Virus record (IMG/VR): IMGVR_UViG_3300046535_001587
Span: 1 to 40,063 of that record
Strand: one strand, 5' to 3'
DNA: 40,063 nucleotides
DNA from: a virus
Within the stretch, counting starts at the first letter, position 1. Each line of letters opens with the position of its first letter. The notes beneath the pieces are model-generated. The model ran no database searches and was not told the DNA's origin. It saw only the letters and a program-made list of their open reading frames with translations. Positions 31,648 to 38,310 of the stretch are shown here, in pieces. Position numbers and translations under genes: made by a program.

Positions 31648-32175
31648 TTACTCCTCTGATTCGAGTTGACTGACCGGGTTCACAGGTTCTTCTGCAAGCG
31701 GCGTGCCAGTGGCCTGCACCAGCTCCCGCAGCTTCACGAGCGCCTCCGGGGAATACTCGCAGCCACATGTGGGCAGGAGGTTGTCCCCGATGGCGTGCCG
31801 GTGCCCCGGGAGCACCGGCAAGAGGTCGATGATGGGCTGGAGCGCCTTGCGCTCCGCCTCGCGCCGCGCCCGCATCAGGGCTTTGCGCCCCTTGCGAAAC
31901 TGGCGCCCGCTGAGCCCCGGCATTCGCTGCCAGGTGTTGCGCACCGAGCCGTCATCGTAAATCATCTGGACGGTGCCCCGAGCCGAGCGCATGTGGACTT
32001 CGGTGGGCTGGGGCGCACGGTTGGGGACCCGGAGGGAGATGGCGCGGCGCACCTTGCGCAGCGTGTTCTCCTCCTGGAGCCGGGCCTGGGCCGCAGCCAG
32101 CTCGGCGTCACCTACCGGGGACACCTCGTTGGCCTCGAACGGGGACACTTCCCCTTTGGTCGTTTCATCGTTCAC
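31648..32175 (-). CDS. Hypothetical protein, 175 aa
   Basis: An acidic N-terminus (MNDETTKGEVSPFEANEVSP) is followed by an Ala/Glu helix, a basic middle (RQFRKGRKALMRARREAERK) and a segment with CGCEYSPEALVKLRELV. No recognised family; the charge pattern suggests nucleic-acid or protein interaction. The ATG at 32175 overlaps the preceding gene by 11 nt. Confidence 0.65.
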   Translation of the reverse strand: MNDETTKGEVSPFEANEVSPVGDAELAAAQARLQEENTLRKVRRAISLRVPNRAPQPTEVHMRSARGTVQMIYDDGSVRNTWQRMPGLSGRQFRKGRKALMRARREAERKALQPIIDLLPVLPGHRHAIGDNLLPTCGCEYSPEALVKLRELVQATGTPLAEEPVNPVSQLESEE

Positions 32176-32455
32176 CCAACACCTCCTCGAACATCACGCA
32201 ATGACCGGCGCGGCACAGCTTCACCCCGGTCCAGTCGCCGTTGAAGTGGAGCACCGCGGCGCAGCCCAGGCGCGTCCACTTGCTGTCCACTCTACAGGAC
32301 GGCTTCAGCACCAGGAGGATGTCCCTTAACGAGGACACCGAAACGTCCTCCGCAGCGGACACCGCGGCGCCGCCCAGCACCATCACCGCGGCAAGCGCCA
32401 GGCAACCCAGGAACACGCGCAGCGCCAGAGCTCCCACGAGCCTATTGAATTTCAT
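32165..32455 (-). CDS. Small exported/membrane protein, 96 aa
   Basis: The AGGAGGACCCG site fixes the ATG at 32455. Residues 5-38 form a long hydrophobic signal (LVGALALRVFLGCLALAAVMVLGG in two parts, then AAVSAAEDVS), so the product is exported or anchored. The mature part (about 60 aa) has three to four Cys (SCRVDSKWTRLGC, LCRAGHC) that may form disulfides in the periplasm. Function unknown. Confidence 0.65.
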   Translation of the reverse strand: MKFNRLVGALALRVFLGCLALAAVMVLGGAAVSAAEDVSVSSLRDILLVLKPSCRVDSKWTRLGCAAVLHFNGDWTGVKLCRAGHCVMFEEVLGER

Positions 32456-32837
32456 CGGGTCCTCCTGCGAGCACCAGCCGGTGCACCGTGCTCCGCTGCT
32501 GCTCGCCAACCACGGCCACCTCGTAGCGGCCGGCGTGCTCCAGGTGAAACACCCGGGTGATGAGCGCCGGCCCGGTGCCGTCCTCAATCCAGCAGCTGGT
32601 GTGGTCCTCAGCGCCATTGATGACGATGCAGACGACGCCCCGCACGGTCTCGTGGTCGTAGCGCACGCGCACGCTGAGCGGCGCCTCGCGCTGCATGTAG
32701 AACCCTTCAGGCGTCATCGTCATCGAGAAAGGTGTCCGCTGAACCGTAGCCGCTGTCGGCGCTGTCGTCCTCGTCGTCACACACGCTGACAGCGTCACGC
32801 TCAACGCGACACACGCCAGGTCCCTCGAATACTTCAT
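32442..32837 (-). CDS. Lipoprotein, 131 aa
   Basis: The N-terminus (MKYSRDLACVALSVTLSAC) is a lipoprotein signal with an LSAC lipobox, so Cys19 is the likely lipidated residue. The mature domain is beta-rich (VRVRYDHETVRGVVCIVIN, then YEVAVVGEQQRSTVHRL). The first 131 nt lie inside the upstream gene in a different frame. A GGAG site 7 nt upstream supports the start. It may be an outer-membrane partner of the exported protein encoded next to it. Confidence 0.65.
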   Translation of the reverse strand: MKYSRDLACVALSVTLSACVTTRTTAPTAATVQRTPFSMTMTPEGFYMQREAPLSVRVRYDHETVRGVVCIVINGAEDHTSCWIEDGTGPALITRVFHLEHAGRYEVAVVGEQQRSTVHRLVLAGGPDEIQ

Positions 32838-33102
32838 GGGTCAGCTCCAGTTCGAGGTCTCGCACGGCCTCGATGATGATGGCCTCGTCGCTGGTCAGCA
32901 GTCGGTCTTCCTTGGCGTGCCGCAGCAGCTCCCGACAGAGCGCCAGGCGCTCACGGGCGCCACGGGCGCCGTCGAGCATGCTGAGCCCCAGGCGCCACGC
33001 CTTGGCCTCCTCAGCGGTCACCGGGTCGGCTGCGGTCGCCTTGGCGTGGGCGGCGTGTATCGCGCGCTCACGGTCGCTTTGTGCTTTCGGTAGTCGGCCC
33101 AT
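32707..33102 (-). CDS. Hypothetical acidic-tailed protein, 131 aa
   Basis: The N-terminal part (MGRLPKAQSDRERAIHAAHA) is helical and basic; residues 30-95 are helical (LCRELLRHAKEDRLLTSDEA); the tail is strongly acidic (CDDEDDSADSGYGS ... FLDDDDA). The start overlaps the preceding stop (TGATG). The last 131 nt share DNA with the lipoprotein gene in another frame, so this C-terminus is constrained by overlap. Confidence 0.6.
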   Translation of the reverse strand: MGRLPKAQSDRERAIHAAHAKATAADPVTAEEAKAWRLGLSMLDGARGARERLALCRELLRHAKEDRLLTSDEAIIIEAVRDLELELTHEVFEGPGVCRVERDAVSVCDDEDDSADSGYGSADTFLDDDDA

Positions 33103-33335
33103 CAGTTCCTCCGTTCCCTCTCTTGCAAGTATGACTCCAGCCTCCATTGGCCTAGCTCTCGGAGACGCTGACTCTCGACAGCGAGGCTCCGGTGCTCGCT
33201 ACAGTAGCCGCCCTTGCAGCCGAGAGTCTTATACCAGGCGCCAGGGTTGCGATAGAGCGCCTTGCCCTTGCAGCCGACAACCATGCAGCGTCCGGTGCTC
33301 GCTTTGTTCTTGTCGACGCCGGTTTGATTCCTCAT
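33102..33335 (-). CDS. Small zinc-finger-like protein, 77 aa
   Basis: Cys and His at CMVVGCKGK, LGCKGGYCSEH form a plausible four-ligand zinc site; the C-terminus is a charged helix (RLRELGQWRLESYLQERERR). The ATG overlaps the upstream stop (ATGA) with no independent ribosome site, so it relies on coupling. Confidence 0.65.
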   Translation of the reverse strand: MRNQTGVDKNKASTGRCMVVGCKGKALYRNPGAWYKTLGCKGGYCSEHRSLAVESQRLRELGQWRLESYLQERERRN

Positions 33336-33661
33336 AACTTGACAGGTTTTTCTTTTCGAGCAGATAATGGCAGGACGACATCGCGGGAAACAGGAGCCTC
33401 ACTTTGTGTTATGCCCACATTGCCACACACATCCACTCGGTTGTTACGCAAGGGGCGTAGCGAAGCGAAGCCCCCACTCACCCATGTCCACAGGGCTCCA
33501 CGTATGGACGTCCGGACGTCCATTGGATATACAGGGGAATCGGTTGGTTCCACGTGTGCCGCCAGCAGTCGCCGCAATGCTTCCGCCTTGGTGAGCTCGG
33601 GCAGCGGGGAATCGGCCGGCGAGCGGTAGTAGTCGGTGGTTTCGCGCACCGTGTGAATCAT
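33332..33661 (-). CDS. Hypothetical protein, 109 aa, C-terminal half atypical
   Basis: The first 45 residues (ETTDYYRSPADSPLPELTKA, then LLAAHVEPTDSP) look like a normal phage protein. The second half (about 50-109) has unusual composition and covers an AT-richer patch with a palindrome, a hairpin and a plus-strand promoter. It may be a gene whose end was extended by inserted DNA. ATGA overlaps on both sides support translation through it. Confidence 0.5.
   Translation of the reverse strand: MIHTVRETTDYYRSPADSPLPELTKAEALRRLLAAHVEPTDSPVYPMDVRTSIRGALWTWVSGGFASLRPLRNNRVDVCGNVGITQSEAPVSRDVVLPLSARKEKPVKL
33339..33368 (+). promoter_or_regulatory. Candidate antisense sigma70 promoter
   Basis: TTGACA (33339-33344) and GATAAT (33363-33368) are 18 nt apart, with a T-rich spacer. 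It points rightward, against the minus-strand genes. A transcript would start near 33375 and pass a GC hairpin at 33452-33474. No convincing plus-strand gene follows, so a small antisense RNA is possible. Confidence 0.5.
33452..33474 (+). promoter_or_regulatory. GC hairpin in atypical patch
   Basis: GGGGC (33452-33456) pairs with GCCCC (33470-33474) around a loop containing GTAGCGAAGC. It could end the antisense transcript started near 33375. There is no U run. The TAGCGAAGCG core recurs near 36450 on the minus strand. Confidence 0.4.
33504..33523. repeat. Perfect 20-bp palindrome
   Basis: ATGGACGTCCGGACGTCCAT is its own reverse complement and contains GGACGTCC twice in tandem. It lies in the atypical patch within the gene at 33332-33661. 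A protein-binding or restriction/recombination site is possible. Confidence 0.6.
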
Positions 33662-33921
33662 CGGGTCACCTGGTCGGCCCTTCGGGCCTCCTCTGCAACG
33701 GGATACGCCGCCAGCGGGTCGAACGGCTTCTCGATTTCATGCGCGAAGATGGCCTCGATGTGGAAGTTGATGTCATCGAGTAGCACAAAGACCACCACAT
33801 TCGGCTTCCCGTGATGCCGCCACACCTGGATGTGTAGCTTGTCTTCGGTGAAGAGGTCCATCACTTCGCCCAGCTCGGGCCAGCGGTTGATGCGGCGACG
33901 CGCCCAGTCTGGGAAGCTCAC
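33658..33921 (-). CDS. Hypothetical protein, 87 aa
   Basis: The product has a compact alpha/beta pattern (MDLFTEDKLHIQVWRHHGKP, then VVVFVLLDDINFHIEAIFAH) suggesting a small globular domain. The GTG start overlaps the nucleotidyltransferase stop (GTGA), so the two are coupled. No family recognised. Confidence 0.65.
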   Translation of the reverse strand: MSFPDWARRRINRWPELGEVMDLFTEDKLHIQVWRHHGKPNVVVFVLLDDINFHIEAIFAHEIEKPFDPLAAYPVAEEARRADQVTR

Positions 33922-34328
33922 TGCTGCACCACGAACACGTCCACTGACGTGTGCTGCCGGGTCTTGTAGTTCAGCGAGTGCGCGAACCAGGTGTTCTGGT
34001 CCCAGCTGCCGGCGCCGTGCACCCGCTCGAACTCCTGGACAGATTCGGCGTCGCCGTCATAGCTCGTGCCGATGATGCCGAAGTAGTCGTTCAGCTCCAG
34101 CACCACGTAGTCGGGGTCCTTCGAGAGCGTCTTGCCCAGGGGCAGGACATACAGGTCCACGTCCTTGTCGCTGTAGCCGTGGTTCAGCACGCCGCCGCCC
34201 AGGGCCACGTGGTAGCCCAGGGGCCACACGCGCGCCTGCAGCTCGCGCACGAGCACCAGGGCATCCGCGAGATACCACGCGTGGCGCGGCTTGTAGCGTT
34301 CGAGGTCCTTCTTGACAATCGGGCTCAT
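33918..34328 (-). CDS. Nucleotidyltransferase-fold protein, 136 aa
   Basis: The segment LGGGVLNHGYSDKDVDLYVL (about residues 43-62) matches the nucleotidyltransferase signature GG/GS...DxD; Asp56 and Asp58 would be the metal ligands and Asp130 in TSVDVFVV a third. The protein is close to the minimal size for this fold. GGAGGGTGAAAGC precedes the ATG. Substrate unknown; related minimal enzymes transfer nucleotides to proteins, RNA or small molecules. Confidence 0.65.
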   Translation of the reverse strand: MSPIVKKDLERYKPRHAWYLADALVLVRELQARVWPLGYHVALGGGVLNHGYSDKDVDLYVLPLGKTLSKDPDYVVLELNDYFGIIGTSYDGDAESVQEFERVHGAGSWDQNTWFAHSLNYKTRQHTSVDVFVVQQ

Positions 34329-34426
34329 GCTTTCACCCTCCAGGTGGTCTTGCCGCTCGGCGCGATAACGCGCGTGTTGCCGGCGATGAGCTTCTCGCGG
34401 GGCGTCTGGGGCACAGGCTTGGCCAT
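34325..34426 (-). CDS. Basic microprotein, 33 aa
   Basis: ATG 34426 overlaps the upstream TAA (TAATG) and follows AGGAGGTTCGCTA. The peptide (MAKPVPQTPREKLIAGNTRV, then ending TTWRVKA) is basic and its stop overlaps the next ATG. Perfect fit between neighbours and strong site support it. Confidence 0.55.
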   Translation of the reverse strand: MAKPVPQTPREKLIAGNTRVIAPSGKTTWRVKA

Positions 34427-34875
34427 TAGCGAACCTCCTGATAGCGCTCACGTCTCAGCGTGGCGTGGTTGTCGTCCTTGTGATTGAGATACACCGTGCG
34501 CACCGTCAGCGGGCTTACCATCCCGGTGCCTAGCGCGAGCACCACGTCGTAGTCGGTGCGCTCCAGGTGCATCAGCTTGATGCCCTGGGCATTGCTCGAA
34601 CCCACGAGCACATGGAGCGGGAAGCGCACCAGCCAGTGTGCCGGCATGCCCCCAAATGTGGACACCTCGATGACCTCGAACGAGGACGGCAGGCGCTCCG
34701 GGAGCGCGTTCAGCAGCTCGCGTGCCGCCGTCTTGTCGAGTGCACGCGGCAGGCGCTCCAGTGCCGCCTCGCGAGCATGCTTGGAGTAGCTCAGGCGCAC
34801 GCACGGCTGGGGCATCGGGTGCCCCTTGGGGAACCCCATATCACGATGGTAGAGTTTCGACAGCATGGTTGGCAT
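34426..34875 (-). CDS. Hypothetical protein, 149 aa, possibly DUF4258-like
   Basis: The pattern SYSKHAREAALERLPRAL near residue 29, a central beta region with FEVIEVSTFGG and WLVRFPLHVLV, and VRTVYLNHKDDNHATLRRERY at the C-terminus recall small DUF4258/RelE-like phage proteins, though this is a weak resemblance. ATG 34875 overlaps the ATPase stop (TGATG) after GAGGAGG. Role unknown. Confidence 0.6.
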   Translation of the reverse strand: MPTMLSKLYHRDMGFPKGHPMPQPCVRLSYSKHAREAALERLPRALDKTAARELLNALPERLPSSFEVIEVSTFGGMPAHWLVRFPLHVLVGSSNAQGIKLMHLERTDYDVVLALGTGMVSPLTVRTVYLNHKDDNHATLRRERYQEVR

Positions 34876-35933
34876 CAATCCTCCTCAGTTGGCTCAGTCT
34901 TGTGCAACGCGCGTGCCGGCTTGATGACAAAGGTCGAGTGTCGCTTTGTGATGACAGTGTCCGCGTCGATGCGCTCGATGCCGTATTCGAGCACCAGGTC
35001 GTCGGCCCCGCCCACGGTCTCCAGCCCGCCAAAGCTATTCTTGCGGTTGGTCAGCATCAGATGGCCCGGGTTGACCGCCTCCAGATACCATGTCGCTCGC
35101 GCGTAGTTGTGCCAGAACGCCGAGCCGAATGGCTTCATCACGTCGCCGGCTCGGTTCATGTGGGCCAACACCAGGGCGCCGCAGCGTAACCGGCGAAGCG
35201 CACCGAAGAACTCGGTGGGTATTTCAGCGCCCTCAGTGGCTGCTGCCGGCGCCGCTGAGTCGACCACCATGAACTCGATGCCCAGGCGCTTGATAACTTC
35301 GCGCAACGAGTCCTCGATAACCGCCAGCGGCGCGCGTGCCGTCATGTAGTAGAGCCCCGGGAATACCTGGTCATCGAACAAGCTGGTGAGCCGTTCCTTG
35401 TGGTCCTCTGCGCGCATTTCCCAGTCGAGATACAGTGTGGGTGTGTCGACGCTGAGCTGCGCCGCCCACCACAGGGAGAGAAGCGACTTGCGCGCGCCGC
35501 CATCGGCAAACAGGATGGTGACGTCGTCGGTGAGAATGGGGAAACCCTTGATGTCAGCAAAGCGCTCGCTCTCGCGCGGCGTCACCTCATCGAGCACCAC
35601 GGGCGCTTCGGTGCGCGCAATGTGGAACGACACACGGGCCAGGAATGAGTGAATGAGCGGCGCCCAGTTGTCCTCCTCAGTCGCAAACGCATTGAGGTAG
35701 CGAATGAGGCGCTCTCGATGCGCCAGGTCCGCGATGTCGACTTTGGCGCTGAACAGGTTGGTGCGCCGCACGGGGTCGTGCAGCATCGCCTTGGTGTTCA
35801 GGCGCTCACCGGTCCAATAGGGTTCCGTCAGCCTCAGCAGGTAGTCGCCCAGGCGCTCGTGGAACGAGTAGTCCTCTTCAACGCGTATGTTGTCGATGAC
35901 GTCGAGCGCGTAGCTGGCGCGGGGTGATGGCAT
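34875..35933 (-). CDS. RecA-fold ATPase, RepA/AAA_25-like
   Basis: The 352-aa product has an N-terminal helical region (1-125), then a RecA-like core: P-loop FADGGARKSLL (142-152), LDWEM (168-172), Walker B FMVVDSA (221-227), LAHMNR (256-261) and GSAFWHNYARATWYL (270-284), all typical of RepA-type hexameric helicase/primase-associated ATPases. The P-loop is unusual: Ala and Arg replace both conserved Gly around Lys149-Ser150. The N-terminus MPSPRASYALD matches the helicase and the 293-aa protein. A replicative or loader helicase role is likely. Confidence 0.8.
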   Translation of the reverse strand: MPSPRASYALDVIDNIRVEEDYSFHERLGDYLLRLTEPYWTGERLNTKAMLHDPVRRTNLFSAKVDIADLAHRERLIRYLNAFATEEDNWAPLIHSFLARVSFHIARTEAPVVLDEVTPRESERFADIKGFPILTDDVTILFADGGARKSLLSLWWAAQLSVDTPTLYLDWEMRAEDHKERLTSLFDDQVFPGLYYMTARAPLAVIEDSLREVIKRLGIEFMVVDSAAPAAATEGAEIPTEFFGALRRLRCGALVLAHMNRAGDVMKPFGSAFWHNYARATWYLEAVNPGHLMLTNRKNSFGGLETVGGADDLVLEYGIERIDADTVITKRHSTFVIKPARALHKTEPTEED

Positions 35934-36160
35934 CAGTCCATGCTCACGTTGTAGAAGATGGCGTCGCCCGAGATGGGCATAATCGCGCGCCGCGGAATAC
36001 CCACCTCAGCGCAGTAGGCGTAATAGTCGGCGCGTGTGGCGACACCGAGCACGTGGACGCGCACCTGGGGATGCTCCCGTCTGTCTCGGTCGGTCAGGCT
36101 CTCCAGCGTGACAGTCTTTCCGACTTCGAGTGGCGTCTGGTCTTCGGTGTAGATAACCAC
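35933..36160 (-). CDS. Hypothetical protein, 75 aa
   Basis: A small beta-rich product (VIYTEDQTPLEVGKTVTLES, then VRVHVLGVATRADYYAY) with no recognised motif. GTG start overlaps the upstream TAG (TAGTG) and the stop overlaps the ATPase start (TGATG), so it is coupled to the ATPase. Confidence 0.65.
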   Translation of the reverse strand: MVIYTEDQTPLEVGKTVTLESLTDRDRREHPQVRVHVLGVATRADYYAYCAEVGIPRRAIMPISGDAIFYNVSMD

Positions 36161-36360
36161 TAGGTTCTCGGCGCGCTGTTGCTCATCCGCCCCGCATACA
36201 TGTTCGTGCGGAAGTTGGTGACCGGCAGCTTGGGTGTGTCGCTCCGCAAGCCGGCGCTCGCCATACCAGGGACCGTGGTGGCGAATGCTTCCGCCAGGAT
36301 GCCGACGCGAATCGGTGTGCGTGCGAGCGCAGCGCGCTCCTCATGGGTCAATGGCTTCAC
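36160..36360 (-). CDS. Hypothetical protein, 66 aa
   Basis: The product (KPLTHEERAALARTPIRVGI, then FRTNMYAGRMSN) starts with a helix and is otherwise unremarkable. GTG start after GAGGAGGCCCA. Function unknown. Confidence 0.6.
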   Translation of the reverse strand: MKPLTHEERAALARTPIRVGILAEAFATTVPGMASAGLRSDTPKLPVTNFRTNMYAGRMSNSAPRT

Positions 36361-36413
36361 TGGGCCTCCTCGTGATAGATGCGGCGATGAACGAGTTTCT
36401 GCAAGAGTCGGGA

Positions 36414-36433
36414 GCGCCGCTCAGCTGCGGCGC
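36414..36433 (-). terminator. GC-rich hairpin between genes
   Basis: GCGCCGC (36414-36420) pairs perfectly with GCGGCGC (36427-36433) in the 87-nt gap between two minus-strand genes (36361-36447). There is no U run; it may attenuate transcription or protect the RNA. I see nothing else in the gap except a weaker stem (GCCTA/TAGGC) over the upstream stop codon. Confidence 0.45.
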
Positions 36434-36447
36434 GCCTCTCGGCTCGC

Positions 36448-36615
36448 CTACGCTTCGCTAGGCGGCGGCGTCTCGACTTCGTTGCCATCGGTGGTGACCT
36501 CCTGTGCGGCGGCGTGCGCCTTCTGCTTCTCTTCGCGCGCCTTGAAGCGCTTGTTCCAGGACGGCTTCTCGCGCTTGTCCTTCGGGTCGAGCTTGCGCTT
36601 GGTGCCCTGCTTCAT
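36448..36615 (-). CDS. Highly basic small protein, 55 aa
   Basis: Lys/Arg-rich first half (MKQGTKRKLDPKDKREKPSW) and an acidic tail (VTTDGNEVETPPPSEA). Probably disordered and nucleic-acid-binding. GGAGGG site upstream; start overlaps the previous stop (ATGA). Confidence 0.6.
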   Translation of the reverse strand: MKQGTKRKLDPKDKREKPSWNKRFKAREEKQKAHAAAQEVTTDGNEVETPPPSEA

Positions 36616-36779
36616 ACGCGTTTCCCTCCGTTGCGGCGGTTCACGAGCACGCCGTATGCCAGCTTTCGCAGATGTTTGACCGTCGAGTGGCGCATGATGC
36701 GACGGAGCGCGACGTCGGGCCACGCGCGGAAGTCGCGCACGAATGACTGGCGCTCGGGAGTGTCGTTGTTGGTGCTCAC
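36612..36779 (-). CDS. Small basic protein, 55 aa
   Basis: The GTG at 36779 overlaps the upstream stop (GTGA) after GGTGGAGAA. The product (STNNDTPERQSFVRDFRAWP, then LRKLAYGVLVNRRNGGKRV) is helical and basic at its end. Function unknown. Confidence 0.55.
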   Translation of the reverse strand: MSTNNDTPERQSFVRDFRAWPDVALRRIMRHSTVKHLRKLAYGVLVNRRNGGKRV

Positions 36780-37114
36780 TTCTCCACCCCTTTCGACGGG
36801 CAATCGTCTGTCACGCAGACGCCGCAGCTGGTCTTGACAAGTTTTCCGGTGTATTCGTCGTAGGCACTGTAGCGCGGCGTGCGCTGGACGAGCTTATACC
36901 CGCAGTCGCCGCAGAACGTGCGCACGCGCGGGCCAGGGTCCGGTGCCGGCGGCTCCACAGGTGGCTCCACGGGCGCCTCGTATTTGCCCGGCGAGAAATG
37001 TGCGAGCTTGCTTTTGACCACGGCGCCGTCCACGTAAATGACATCCGCGTGGAGCACAGCGTTGTCCGGCAGGTAGTTGTATTCACGTTCGTTCGAGCAG
37101 AAAATCGTAATCAC
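36776..37114 (-). CDS. Two-part protein with zinc ribbon, 112 aa
   Basis: The N-terminal half is a small beta domain (MITIFCSNEREYNYLPDNAV, then VIYVDGAVVKSKLAHFSPGK). After a Pro-rich linker (APVEPPVEPPAPDPGP) comes a zinc ribbon with CGDCG and CGVC, plus one more Cys (DDCP). GTG start with a strong AAAGGAGGG site. Function unknown. Confidence 0.65.
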   Translation of the reverse strand: MITIFCSNEREYNYLPDNAVLHADVIYVDGAVVKSKLAHFSPGKYEAPVEPPVEPPAPDPGPRVRTFCGDCGYKLVQRTPRYSAYDEYTGKLVKTSCGVCVTDDCPSKGVEK

Positions 37115-37203
37115 TTGGTCCCTCCTTTGGCGACGAAGTAGTAGAGCAGCGAGCCGGCGGCGTAGAGCAGCGCGCCGCTGAAGTAGAGCACGGGCGCGCT
37201 CAT
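37111..37203 (-). CDS. Membrane microprotein, 30 aa
   Basis: ATG 37203 overlaps the upstream stop (ATGA) after GGAGGACCG. The peptide is one hydrophobic helix rich in Tyr and Leu (VLYFSGALLYAAGSLLYYFV) and a basic end. The stop overlaps the next GTG. Confidence 0.55.
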   Translation of the reverse strand: MSAPVLYFSGALLYAAGSLLYYFVAKGGTK

Positions 37204-37418
37204 CGGTCCTCCTGATTCAGGGTGACAAGGTTGAGAGGGTAGAAGGACAGCAGCAGCGAGCCATCCAGGCGCACAGCGGCGCGCATGCCGTCGCGCTCGT
37301 CGCTGCAGCGGTCGCAGCCGGTGTTGACGTCGTGGAACCCCACGAGCACACCATACAGGTAAGTCGGTAGCTCGGCGCCGTAGGGCGAGCTTTCGATGCG
37401 AACACGTTTGTCTAGCAT
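37200..37418 (-). CDS. Hypothetical protein, 72 aa
   Basis: A beta-rich product (MLDKRVRIESSPYGAELPTY, then CDRCSDERDGMRAAVRL) with one CxxC. GAGGAGACC precedes the ATG; the longer frame upstream is a shadow. No family recognised. Confidence 0.6.
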   Translation of the reverse strand: MLDKRVRIESSPYGAELPTYLYGVLVGFHDVNTGCDRCSDERDGMRAAVRLDGSLLLSFYPLNLVTLNQEDR

Positions 37419-37425
37419 GGTCTCC

Positions 37426-37647
37426 TCAGTTGCAAAAGGCACACCAGGTGCCGCTGTCATCTCGTTCGGCCGCATCGACCGCTTTCGAGGACACACCCTC
37501 GACGGGCTTGTAACCATCGACGTCGAAGGTCTCATCCTCCAGCCGGTCAGCGTGCAGCCAGCACGCGTGGAACGTCGCGGTGTAGCCCTCGGGGCTCACG
37601 ACTTGGCGCTTCACGCACGCGGGGCGAGGTCCGCTGATAGGTGTCAT
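37426..37647 (-). CDS. Hypothetical protein, 73 aa, C-terminal CxxC
   Basis: The product has a beta-rich start (KRQVVSPEGYTATFHACWLH), an acidic middle and ends WCAFCN. Start overlaps the upstream stop (ATGA) with a GAGGCACCG leader. Function unknown. Confidence 0.6.
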   Translation of the reverse strand: MTPISGPRPACVKRQVVSPEGYTATFHACWLHADRLEDETFDVDGYKPVEGVSSKAVDAAERDDSGTWCAFCN

Positions 37648-37922
37648 CGGTGCCTCGCAATCTCGCGCATGTTGTGCTGCACGACATAGGCGCGAACCCC
37701 CACCAGGCCGGCGCCCATCGCGAGCGCGAGACGCGGGTGTGTCGCATGCAGCCGGCGCAGCGAGCGGTCAGCCGCCCATGCTTGCGCGCCCAGGATGCCA
37801 TCAATCGCCACCGGGTTCTGTGTAGGCAGAAGCACCTCGCGCCCGCCAGTGTTCAGCATGTAGTGGGTGGTTGCGGCGTCCGAGCCGGCGAGAATCCACC
37901 AGGACAATAGCAGGGGCTTCAT
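37644..37922 (-). CDS. Small membrane protein, DUF5658-like, 92 aa
   Basis: The pattern GSDAATTHYMLNTGGREVLLPTQNP resembles the DUF5658 membrane family signature (D..TT..L..G..E.NP). Hydrophobic stretches at 3-13 and 65-80 suggest two membrane segments. Start coupled to the upstream stop by ATGA. Role unknown. Confidence 0.55.
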   Translation of the reverse strand: MKPLLLSWWILAGSDAATTHYMLNTGGREVLLPTQNPVAIDGILGAQAWAADRSLRRLHATHPRLALAMGAGLVGVRAYVVQHNMREIARHR

Positions 37923-38281
37923 CGGCGGCTCAGCGTCAGCACGCCATAGGGGCCGATGCAGCGCTCCCAGGTGGACGCGTCGAAGATGTTCCCGCGCACC
38001 GTGGTTGCCTCGCTCTTGCCGATGAACGGCTTGGGACCGCCCGCATAGAGCACGGCGCCGTCGCTGTTGCGGATGAAACCGTAGTAGGACGAGCCCTTGT
38101 AGCCCTGCGGGCCGGTCTCGACGCGCATGAGCTTGGTGTATTTCGGGCCAGCGCTGGCCTCGATGTGCGTGACGTAGAGTCGCACGCTATCGCCCGCATG
38201 GGTCTTGTTGGTGACGCGTTCGACTTCCGCGATGAAGTCTTCGAGCGCGGCGTCGAACGTCTGCTTCTGTGTGGTTTCCAT
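37919..38281 (-). CDS. Hypothetical protein, 120 aa
   Basis: The ATG at 38281 is defined by an AGGAGGGCACA site that belongs to a repeated leader module. The product (FDAALEDFIAEVERVTNKTH, then YYGFIRNSDGAVLYAGGPKP) looks like a compact alpha/beta domain, with a beta hairpin near GFIRNSDGAVLYAGG, as in small phage proteins of unknown function. The longer frame upstream is rejected. Confidence 0.65.
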   Translation of the reverse strand: METTQKQTFDAALEDFIAEVERVTNKTHAGDSVRLYVTHIEASAGPKYTKLMRVETGPQGYKGSSYYGFIRNSDGAVLYAGGPKPFIGKSEATTVRGNIFDASTWERCIGPYGVLTLSRR

Positions 38282-38310
38282 TGTGCCCTCCTGATGTGCA
38301 ATCACCGTGC
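38279..38310 (-). repeat. Leader/ribosome-site module, copy 1
   Basis: The 32 nt up to and including the ATG at 38281 contain GATTGCACA, then TCAGGAGGG, then CACAATG. They match copy 2 at 38691-38722 in nearly every position, with single-base gaps. Confidence 0.7.

Noticed and set aside
33367-33594. 75-aa plus-strand frame (MAGRHRGKQEPHFVLCPHCH) near the antisense promoter
   Set aside because: Its ATG lies inside the -10 box of that promoter, it has no ribosome site, and it opposes a coupled minus-strand gene.
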